A stretch of DNA of 64,000 bases from Nemertoderma westbladi (taxonomy: Eukaryota; Xenacoelomorpha; Nemertodermatida; Nemertodermatidae). The stretch's first letter is position 1. Every line of letters starts with the position of its first letter. Under the pieces are notes generated by a model. It was not told the DNA's origin, did not search any database, and was given only the letters and a program-made list of their open reading frames with translations. Location: contig JAUCBJ010003252.1 of assembly GCA_032718475.1 (NCBI GenBank), forward strand, positions 1 through 64,000, given 5' to 3'. Shown in pieces: positions 49,801 through 58,587 of the stretch. The position numbers and the translations under genes were made by a program.

Positions 49801-50130
49801 TTTGAAAATTTAATATTGTAATTGGTTAAATTATTCTAGAAAGCTGTTGTAATGATAACCACGATATATTAAAGGCTCGATTTATAATTTAAAACACGCC
49901 TTTATAGGTGGTCACTGTAAAAAAAATAAATTAAATTTGAAAAAATTTCAAATTTTTTTTATTGATTTTAGATACCTTTTACTGTATAACGCTCCCATGC
50001 GATATAAATACAACCCTTTGTTAAAAAATTTTTATCGCAGATTCCGAATTTGACACTCAATTTGCTTCAAACGCAACCGAAAATGGACGTACAGGCGGTT
50101 TCCCATCCCATATATCAATGACACTTTTTA

Positions 50131-50531
50131 GTTACGATCATGACATAACTTGCCGTTACGCAAGTGACACACATTTTCTATGATTACTCAACACAAAAGT
50201 TATTTAATACAACATTTTTTGTATGATTACAATTCTAAACTATCTGATTACGGTCTAAAAAAATTATGCCAGCAGATTAATAAACAGCACAGATTTTTTA
50301 AATTACAATATCGTAAATTTATTGCCGGTGATTTTCAGGTTACGCCCGTGACTCGACTTCATTAGCTTATTACTTGCTACAACAATTACTTGTGAAGTCG
50401 GCAATATCTAAATCTGAATAAACAAGATGTCTGCATGATTGACGCAAAAAAAATTTGAAAAAAAAGTAATTTTAGTGCCCGAAATTATTTCTTACAATTT
50501 TCAAAACGTGTCTCAGCGTTACGACCGTGAC
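50131..50531. promoter_or_regulatory. Cluster of GTTACGnnCGTGAC motifs, right side
   Basis: Four copies in one orientation: 50131–50144, 50155–50168, 50339–50352 and 50518–50531. The last is identical to the left copy at 45108 and lies two bases from the right terminal inverted repeat. I infer subterminal binding sites for the element's transposase. Confidence 0.6.
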
Positions 50532-51891
50532 GGTGGAATTGCCCATCTATGGACTGATTCACTTTGTGCCTTATTCTGGATTCGAAAAGGTTCAGCCAAA
50601 AAGGATATTTTTGTAAATAATAGACTCTCTGAAATAAACAAAAATACAGAATCAGCAATGTGGCGTTATGTTTCCACAACCCAAAATCCCACAGATATTT
50701 CTTCATGTGGGTGTAGCCTATCTAGGTTGGCAGTAAATTACTTATATTTGAATGGACCTGAGTTTCTCAGATATCCATAGTCATCATGGCCAATTGAGCC
50801 TACACCCCTCCTCAACTTCTAACCATTGAAGCCATAGAACTATTGTCAGAATGTTCTTTACTGAAGCTAGAGGATTATTCAAACATTAATAAACCTGTTA
50901 GGATATTAGCCTGGATATTCCGATTTGTACATAGTATAAAGAATCCAAAATCAATGACAAAAATATCTTTGTCTGGTTCTGAACATAGTTATTCATTGAA
51001 CTCTTTGAATCTTATTGGATTCTTATTTCGATAGAACAACATCGCCATTATGTAAAAGAAATCAAGTCACTGAAGTCTAATTCGAACAATTTAAGTCAGA
51101 GCTCCTCCATTTGGCGCCTTCATCCAGTAGTTATGAATAATTTACTTATGATGAAGCCTCGTACCAATGAGCCTCCACTTCCTATACTTCCTTGTAGAAG
51201 TTACCTAACTAAACTTATTGTATATGATATTCATAGTTGTATTATGCATCAAGGTGCTGAAGCAACCTTAGCTCAGGTTAGAAGAAAATATTGGATACCT
51301 CATGGAAGGTCGTTGGTACGTCAGTTGATTTATAATTGCAAACCTTGTCTTCGTTACCGAGCTCAACCTTATGATACTTCAGAATCATATCTTCAGCCAT
51401 TTAGAGGTCAACCAATAGCGCCATTTACTAAATCTGGACTTCATTTTTTTGGACCCTTGTATTTAGAAAATAACACTAAGGTTCAGTGTTTATTGTTTAC
51501 ATGTGCAGCTACAAGAGCTGTACATCTTGAGTTGGTTGATGATGGTTCCGCAGCCAATACACATCTTACTATACGAAAATTCTTAGCCCGATGTATACCA
51601 CCTTTGTATCCTGTTAAGTTATACTCAGATAATGCTCGAACATTCACCAAATTGTCAACTATGAGATTCCCACGTCACCTTGTTACATGGAAATTCATAC
51701 CAGCAAGATCCCCACATTGGGGTGGGTGGTGGGAGCGCCTAGTTCGACTAGCCAAAACATGTTTGCGAATATCGTGTCATGGTCGTAAGTTTACGAGATC
51801 CCAGTTGGAAGCAGCTCTAGTAGATTTTGCAGCTGTAATGGATATCCTACCTATCAGTATCAGAATCACCTATCAGGTTCCTGCCTACTAA

Positions 51892-52975
51892 CCGGTATGT
51901 ATGCCGCGACCTCCGGGTCCAATCCCGTCATTCGCGCTGCCCTATCACCTACACTATCTCTCCCAGCATGGCCTATAGTATGTGCAGTAAGGCCTACAGT
52001 ATGTCCTGCAGTCTGCCTGTGTCCCTCCGGATCGAAGTTTAATCTTCTCGAATATTCCGAGAACTCCTCCACGCGATTACCATATCGTCGATCAGCAGCT
52101 ACGTTCCGACATAAGTTTCCCTCCGAGGCCCTCCTCTGTCTTCCTCCTCGTATCGATCGGTACACTTTGAACCCCTCTCCCGGTGTGTGGTATATTTCGC
52201 CAGGTTGTGTTTCTCTGGGGTGACGGCAATCTCCTGGACTACGACCCCACCTGCTCTCTCATAGTTCGACTATCGATGGATCACTGTCCGTCCTCTCTGG
52301 ATGTCTCTTGACGATCATGGGGCTTCTGCTGCCCCCCCCCCCCCCACCCCCCCCCCCTCTCCTCCGTCATCGGGAGTATTTCCCATCGACATCTGTGGAG
52401 CATTTCCCCCCCCCCCTCGTCATTAATTGGTTGCGGTGATGTGCCCGTAGCACCCCCCCCCCCCACCCGTCACTTCTCACTTTGCCCCCATGCCCATGTT
52501 CTCCCCCAGTCGACACGTTAGTTCTATTCTCCCTGGGTTTATTCACCCACATTCCTCCCTGCGCAACTGCGTGGCCTTGTAGGCCCCCTCTAGGCAAATT
52601 CGTTGGTCAGGTCAGGTATTCTAGGTCATTGATCAAGAAAACTTGCCACCTCCATGCAGCATAAAGGAGGTGCACCAGTAGCTGCATAGACTCTCTTACT
52701 AGGGCATATCTGGTCCTGTAACTAGGACCCCCATCGTTCTGGGATAAGGATGCCGTTGGTCCTGGATTAAGGACCCATATACTTGGCTGCAAGGGTATAT
52801 GGCCTGGCCAGGCATATGGTGATCTATCAATGGCTGGTCAGGAGTAGAGTGTTCTCATGTCCACTCTGAGTACACTTCACTGCGACCTGCACCTGGCAGC
52901 AGGGGTACATGGCATGACCCAGCAGATGAGCTGCACAGCCAATGGTGGGTCATGTGCGCCAGAGTAGATATGGAT
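51892..52975. other. C-rich region, no gene recognised
   Basis: Immediately after the integrase stop the composition changes to C- and G-rich. Poly-C blocks lie at about 52331–52364, 52406–52417 and 52451–52465. Open frames exist on both strands (51897–52223 plus; 51866–52165 and 52367–52597 minus), but they overlap each other and show no domain. 52600–52975 may be the 5' part of an unidentified retroelement. Confidence 0.4.
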
Positions 52976-53145
52976 ACTACTACTAGGATCGGCATGCTGC
53001 ATAGCAGCTGCATTTTTAAGAATGCTGTGCCGGCTTGTCAACAAAATTGCACCGCCACAACTCCCTATCACCCATGACATTTGCTAGATCATCCGCATCT
53101 TTAAGGCCAGTGTCCTTTAAGATGCGTCTCAAGAAAGTCATGGAT
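52976..53145 (-). pseudogene. LINE-B 3' end fragment
   Basis: The reverse complement of 32985–33160: it shares CACTGGCC…GATGCGGATGATCTAGC, GACAAGCCGGCACAGCATTCTT and the CTAGTAGTAGTA tail (read on the minus strand). It encodes only the last residues of the RT ORF. Confidence 0.8.
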
Positions 53146-53184
53146 GACGGGCCTCATATCTGACTCCACTGCGACACCCACCCT

Positions 53185-53565
53185 GTGGAACGGCAAACCA
53201 GGGTGTGGTATTTGCCCCAAGAGCTGACTCGGCAAAAAAGCACCCCCCAACCCCCCACTATGGATTACATTAGTAATGCGGAGGTCCGGCCACTAGAGGC
53301 CAGTAGAATTACCAGACACAATCGGCCTCACAGGCGTCAGTTATCTCCTGACCGGCTGCCAGTCTCACCCCCTACTGAGAGAGAGAAGCCAACAATTCTT
53401 TCAATTCAACAATTCTTTCCTTCCTTTCCTGATGACCTTTCTGGCCCAAACCCTGGGTCACCAGGGAGGCCAGATTGTGAGGTGGAGAGGGATTCTGGAG
53501 TTGGAGGCTACTCTCATGTTCCACCCCGACCAACAAAGCCATTGGTGAATCTGAGGTTGCAATAA
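53185..53565 (+). CDS. Pro/Arg-rich ORF, 126 aa, unknown
   Basis: Not recognised. Composition is rich in Pro, Arg and Ser (HRRQLSPDRLPVSPPTERE). No domain, splice site or clear promoter was seen. The surrounding sequence is transposon debris, so this could be part of a gag-like or LINE ORF1 protein, or a chance frame. Confidence 0.25.
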   Translation: MERQTRVWYLPQELTRQKSTPQPPTMDYISNAEVRPLEASRITRHNRPHRRQLSPDRLPVSPPTEREKPTILSIQQFFPSFPDDLSGPNPGSPGRPDCEVERDSGVGGYSHVPPRPTKPLVNLRLQ

Positions 53566-53883
53566 TTTAGAATAGCAAACCGCACAATTTTCATTTAAAA
53601 TATCCATTTTCCACGTAAGTGTTGGGGTGAAAAATCTTAAAGTAAATTGAAAATAATAAAAGGTACTCTATAATTACCGCAATACATGTCAAGCAAATCT
53701 GATATACTGTATATACAAATACTACAATTTTCGATTATTAAAAATTTGATTTATCGTAGTTAAGAAAATCACAATTCTGAAAGTAATCATAAAAATGTTT
53801 ATAATATAATCGAAAAAGTCAAGAATCGATGAGATTATCAACAAATTGACATTATCTGTTGATTCTTTGGGCTCGATAAAGGT

Positions 53884-54255
53884 TTATTTTGAAATCATTA
53901 CTATAAAGAAACACATAATTTCGTAGGGATTATGATGATGTAGTTTTATTTCAAACTTTTCACCACCCTTGTTGTATTGTGTAATAACAATTAACCCGTC
54001 TATCATTGATAATAGTAAGATGTTGATTAATTTTCCTCCGTGGTCATCTTTTAGGTTGTAATCTAAGAGATGAATGAAATTTTCAGTAGCCTCAATATCG
54101 ATTGTACTTAAAACTTTCCTTGCCTTTTCAGAAAAAACGATTTTATAATTATCATCACCTTGAAGGGAAATAGTATAATCAATAATAATATACAGCTCGC
54201 CATCTTCTGAAAAAAATGAATGTCTTACTATTGGCATATCCATATCGGAAGACAT
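53884..54255 (-). CDS. Small acidic ORF, 123 aa, unknown
   Basis: Not recognised. An ATG at 54255 in an AT-rich leader opens a frame that ends in TAA at 53884. The protein mixes acidic stretches with beta-like segments (GELYIIIDYTISLQGDDN, GGKLINILLLSMIDGLIVI) and looks protein-like rather than low-complexity. It lies between transposon debris and the inner right arm of the inverted duplication. It could be an unrecognised element's accessory gene. Confidence 0.35.
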   Translation of the reverse strand: MSSDMDMPIVRHSFFSEDGELYIIIDYTISLQGDDNYKIVFSEKARKVLSTIDIEATENFIHLLDYNLKDDHGGKLINILLLSMIDGLIVITQYNKGGEKFEIKLHHHNPYEIMCFFIVMISK

Positions 54256-54529
54256 TATTTAATTTATTTTATTGTAAATCAAACAAAGTAAAATCTTTTA
54301 AACTAAAACCATTATAAATGATTAATTGTGATTAAAGTAAGAGATTATATTGGATATTTTCAAAATAAAACCCATAGGGAACAACGAATGGTGAATTGTA
54401 ATGCTATAAAAATATAATAAAAAAAGAAACGTGACACCAACGATGTGTAAAACCCTACAATATAATACACACATAGATTAAATACATGTAATACAATAGG
54501 TATAACTCGTAAATTGATAACATGGCAAC

Positions 54530-54890
54530 GCAGCTACATGGTTGGTTGGTTGATGGAAATACGTGTACAATTATTGATTGTTGGGAATGAAATAGGAGGA
54601 ATCATTGAGTTGTAATCAATAACCGCAAAAAAGTTCAGTATAATAGATAGCGCAGTACAGCATAGCATAGTGTATGCGCGGTGTGTGTGCGAGTGTGACA
54701 GATGGAATGACACGTTGCCATGCGTAGAACTAGCTTTATATAGTTTGCTTAGTATGTGTAATATAATAATAATATAAGAGGGGGGCAACGACCGAAAGGA
54801 CGATACGATACAAAGCAATGCGATGAGTAACTGCGGGGGGAACGCAACCGCAACGCGATGTGGCTACGCGTAGTTGATTATCGATTCTTT
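54530..54890 (-). repeat. Inner right arm of the large inverted duplication
   Basis: Reverse complement of 39764–40120. The inner similarity limit is near 54534, where the ATGTAGC word of both arms ends. Between this arm and the outer right arm there are only about 180 bp, against 6.1 kb on the left, where BEL fragments, the Penelope-like element and the AGAT transposon now lie. Confidence 0.85.
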
Positions 54891-55069
54891 CAAGTATATG
54901 ATGCAAGTAGCAGATGGTCGTTGTAGAGTGAAATTGAGTGAATTTCAATAGTCCTCCCTACAGGATTCCCGTTGAAAAGCATATGGAGGACATTAGCCAG
55001 GATACACATTCTTCTACTACTGTTGCCCCAACTAGTCATGGGAAAACAGATTCTGAAGAAGGTGTATAA

Positions 55070-56803
55070 ACTTAGTAGTAGGTTGGGTTCCCCGGAATTG
55101 GAACGCACTTTGTGGTACATGCTATTTTCTAACCAGGAAGATAGCATGGGGGAATGTTAGCGGATTCACTCTGCTATGCGCTTCCAACATATAAAATGCG
55201 GGGGGGGGGGGGGCAATTTAACAAGGCTAACAGTGACATCCAATAAGACATACCAACCAATGGATTACATTACGGTGGCCCATAACTGTCACAGTATATA
55301 AAAAGGAACGGCAGAAATTAAAAAGCCACGGCAGAAATTAAAGAAGCTACGGCAGAAATTAAAAAGCCACGGCAGAAATTAAAAAGCCACGGCAGAAATT
55401 AAAGAAGCTACGGCAGAAATTAAAAAGCCACGGCAGAAATTAAAAAGCCACGGCAGAAATTAAAGAAGCTACGCAGAAATTTAAAAGCCACGGCAGAAAT
55501 TAAAAAGCCACGACAGAAATTAAAGAAGCTACGGCAGAAATTTAAAAGCCACGGCAGAAATTAAAGAAGCCACGGCAGAAATTAAAAAGCCACGGCAGAA
55601 ATTAAAAAGCCACGACAGAAATTAAAAAGCCACGACAGACATTAAAAAGCAACTGCTATTGCTAGATTATATGAGTATGAGTGCCGACTGCAAGCTATTG
55701 CTATCGGCCAGTAAAAAAATAGGTAAAAAAATAATAAAAGAAATAGGTAAAAAAAGTAGAAAAAAAAGAAATGTAAAGGTAAGGTAAAAATAGTTAGGAA
55801 AAAATATTTGCGATAATGTATTGTAATAATCATGGCTTTTTAATTTCTGCCGTGGCTTTTTAATTTCTGCCGTAGCTTCTTTAATTTCTGCCGTGGCTTT
55901 TTAATTTCTGCCGTGGCTGTTTAATTTCTGCCGTGGCTTTTTAATTTCTGCCGTAGCTTCTTTAATTTCTGCCATGGCTTTTTAATTTCTGCCGTGGCTT
56001 TTTAATTTCTGCCGTAGCTTCTTTAATTTCTGCCGTTCCTTTTTATATCCTGTGACAGTTATGGGCCACCGTATTACATAGCTTGAAAGAGCTGGAATAA
56101 TAATCCACCCCCAGTGAGTCAAGGCCAAAGGGGATCAGCTATCTGGTGTGATATAAGGCAACCAATTGGAGGGCAGTTGTATCAACCACAAAAGCCAATG
56201 AGATGTGTAGGCCTGACAGGCCATATATTTTCTCTATCTATATTAACTATCAAGTGCGCAGTAATACTCAGTTGGCAATTTATATCTGTAGTAGATGAAT
56301 AGTTTTCACCACTCGCTCGCTGTGCTGTGCCATGCTATGTAATTGTACTACTACCAGTAAAACTTCCACACGAGCTGTAATGTTGGCCCCAGTTCCCTGG
56401 ACAACCATTATGACGCATTATATGAGTTTGCATTAGTTACTTTCACGTTTATTATGCAGTATGCCCTTCTTACTTACTGGTTGGTATACCATTATCTATA
56501 TAAATATATTTTTTTTGTGCTTCCCTGCTCGGGACCCTCGTTCTCTGGTTTGATTACTACATACAGTATATTACTGTAGTTTACTGAGTCTTTGTTATGG
56601 TCTATGTATATAATGTTTAATATGGGTGTACTTTGCCTGGTATAAATAAATAAATAAAAATGTGGCAGTTGTCTGTGTTTATCATCTATAAAATTATTTT
56701 AAATTCATTTTTAAGTAAATATAATTATACTATAAAAAAGAAAATGTTTTCACCTATGAAAAAAATTATGTTTGTAATTATTGTATGTCAATTTATTTAT
56801 TAC
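55070..56803 (-). repeat. Outer right arm of the large inverted duplication
   Basis: Reverse complement of the left arm 31200–33627 without LINE-B. It carries its own later insertion (55272–56072). The outer limit continues into EGF intron and exon sequence on the minus strand. Confidence 0.8.
55272..56072. mobile_element. Foldback element made of 20-bp repeat arrays
   Basis: 801 bp. The termini begin ACGGTGGCCCATAACTGT and are perfectly inverted at the right end. The flanks ATTACATT (55264–55271) and ATTACATA (56073–56080) agree at 7 of 8 bases. Inside, about 17 copies of a 20-bp unit (AAAAAGCCACGGCAGAAATT) run in one direction to about 55650. A spacer of about 180 bp follows, then about 11 copies in the opposite direction from 55833 to 56046. 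The left duplication arm lacks it. 8-bp duplications are typical of hAT transposases. Confidence 0.8.
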
Positions 56804-56930
56804 CTGAACGTGTAGTGACACCAATCTCCTGTGAATTCAGACGTGCAACTACAACTAAATCCACCATCAGTATTGGAACAGTCAGCATTAATGTGGCAGT
56901 TGTCTGTGTTTAATGTACATTCATTATCAT
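56804..56930 (-). pseudogene. Minus-strand EGF-like pseudo-exon
   Basis: Same acceptor, donor and domain as the array, in opposite orientation. An extra T in GGAGATTGGTGTC (minus strand) shifts the frame before the last cysteine, and that cysteine codon has become CGT. The next unit (about 56655–56690) is an internally deleted exon that joins the outer right arm at the TGCCACATT word. Confidence 0.85.
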
Positions 56931-56976
56931 CTATAAAATTATTTTAAATTCATTTTTAATTAGATATAACTATAGT

Positions 56977-58566
56977 TTAACCCTTCCATGCATGCTGTGC
57001 CATATATGGAACACCTATTATTTTTAATTCTACGGAATGGAAACCTGCTCATAATATCCTAATCTTTGGTGGACTGGACATGTCTTGAATTCTATATTCT
57101 TGCAGTTGAAACACAATCTGTACACAAGATAGCATGTGGATTATTTTTATAATGCTTTAGAATGGGCCAGGTTTAAAATTGATAATTTCAAAAATTGACA
57201 GTTTTCAATGAGTTGTAATTTTCGATATATATGCCAGTGGTGGTTAAAAAACTATTTTCTAGTAAACAAATTATCGCTTTATAACCCAAAAATGCAAAAT
57301 TATTGTAAAAGTTTAGAATTTGTCCGTTAGAGTGAAAAATACAGGTGTTCCATATATGGCACAGTATGCAATAGAGACTTCAAGAAATGTTTACGTGTTT
57401 ACTGCATAGCGTGCCACAAATGGAACACCAACATCGTTTACTCTACCTGTCTGCCTGAATCCAGCTACTTATAGTCAGACTATTGTATATTTCAATCAGG
57501 CTTTCATTTATACATTTTCTTTTCTGTTTTAAATCTTTTATGAATCTACTGCACTAGACAACAGTTTGTCAATATCTTCTTAAATTACATTAAAAATATA
57601 GTGTTATTTAAATTTTATTAGTTTGAACAATTTATTGTATAACTTCACATTTTGTGTGGAATTTATGTGAACTGGTAATTATTCGATTGTATGTACAATT
57701 TGGCTTACTTTAATTGTAATATGGAATTGATGTGTGATTTGTATGTGTGACATGATATGTAAAAAGCAAAATGTAAAATGGATGATTCTTTTTTGGAAGA
57801 TGATCTTGAAGACGTTGAACAATTAAACATTGTCATATGAGCAGACTCGGATTATTCCTAGGTCGAAACCGAATAAGGATGAAGACAAATAAATTGTATT
57901 TTCGCATGTTTTACCATCTAATAGATCTAACTATTGTCAATAGTTGGATCTTGTTCGGGAAGGTTCATGGTCCAAGTTCTAACATGACCATCACATAGTT
58001 TTGGGAGAGTCTAGGAGTGACGATGTGCCGAATTGGATCTCAATCAATTTCCAAGTGCAAGAGGTGGTCGCCCAAGTACATTGTCTACAGAACCAAGAAA
58101 AAGGGAACCCCCACTTCCAAGAGACGATATCAGGCTTGACTGCACTGGCCATTGGCCTTCTTATGAACCAAAGCAACTGAGGTGTAAACTTTCAAACTGT
58201 AATAAAAGGACATTCGTTAGTTGCGAAAAATGCCATAAACTGCCTTATAATAAATGACATAAACCAATAAATGCCAAAAACTGCCTTATGTTTTAATAAA
58301 GATCAAAATTGTTTCAAAATTAAAATTAAAAGCAAATTGTTCTTCTAACTTCGTGGGAGTCGTGTTATGTGTTGTGCCATATATGGCCCATCATGCACTA
58401 AAGGGTTATGACTTTTTGTTACCTCTAATGCATATCGTGCCATATGTGGCACGCAGACAAAACGCACCATAGTTCAAAAACTGACCAATTTGCAGGTAAA
58501 AATATACCAGAAAATAGTTTTTTTTGAAAAAAATTGAAAAAAAATTAATTCATGCATGGAAGAGAT
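56977..58566 (+). mobile_element. piggyBac deletion derivative with palindromic termini
   Basis: The left end follows TTAA (56977–56980) and reads CCCTTCCATGCATGCTGTGCC. Right-end-like sequences occur twice: about 58373–58406 (ATATATGGCCCATCATGCAC then AAAGGGTTAT) and about 58550–58566 (CATGCATGGAAGAG). The word TGCCATATATGG and its variants recur several times near both ends. It retains a transposase start (ATG 57778, acidic) and C-terminus (58033–58257), but the catalytic core is deleted. Confidence 0.7.
58033..58257 (+). pseudogene. piggyBac transposase C-terminal remnant
   Basis: 74 aa containing LPRDDIRLDCTGHWP and a cysteine-rich tail (LRCKLSNCNKRTFVSCEKCHKLPY). This matches the C-terminal zinc-binding domain of piggyBac transposases, which contacts the element ends. 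It is a different subfamily from the element at 22325–25427. No catalytic aspartates remain. Confidence 0.7.
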
Positions 58567-58587
58567 AAAAAAGAAGAAAGAAGAAGT

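Larger units (their letters stand above)
44730..50544 (+). mobile_element. 5.8-kb DNA transposon with ATCT target duplication
   Basis: 5815 bp, with termini GGGCAATTCCA (44730–44740) and TGGAATTGCCC (50534–50544), an 11-bp perfect inverted repeat. The flanking 4-bp duplication ATCT is at 44726–44729 and 50545–50548. It contains the two-exon gene 45529–48978, and copies of a 14-bp motif near both ends. It is inserted in the BEL/Pao pol gene. The coding part is intact apart from a probable frameshift near its start, suggesting a fairly recent insertion. Confidence 0.88.
43176..51891 (+). pseudogene. BEL/Pao pol (protease–RT–RNase H–integrase), interrupted
   Basis: Four open blocks on one strand. 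43176–43601: protease/linker (ISILIGAD, LWNLESVGI). 43498–44307: RT (FNGSACNSEG, MIVADIEAAFHQVEI, LPFGIAPSSF, catalytic YCDDVL). 44446–44729 with 50549–50780: RNase H (IFCDASSSAY, STTRLELMACQLGS, WTDSLCALFWI). 51133–51891: integrase (MHQGAEATLAQVRRKYWIP, CKPCLRY zinc cysteine pair, LFTCAATRAVHLELV, LYSDNARTF, PHWGGWWERLV). RT to RNase H shifts frame at 44307, and stops occur between 50780 and 51133. The 5.8-kb transposon at 44730–50544 sits inside the RNase H domain. If it and one 4-bp duplicate are disregarded, the two RNase H parts are in the same frame. The copy is dead. Confidence 0.85.

Noticed and set aside
51866-52223. Overlapping ORFs on both strands after the BEL integrase
   Set aside because: Both frames cover the same GC-rich stretch and no domain supports either. 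They were left as an unannotated C-rich region.
31261-56640. Giant Polinton/Maverick-type element bounded by long inverted repeats
   Set aside because: No protein-primed DNA polymerase, packaging ATPase, capsid or retroviral-type integrase of that group was seen. The interior is explained by nested smaller elements. The inverted-duplication reading is preferred.
56804-56930. Minus-strand EGF exon as evidence for a second EGF gene
   Set aside because: It carries a frameshift and loses the last cysteine, and it lies in the inverted-duplication arm, so it is better explained as an inverted, decayed copy of the array.
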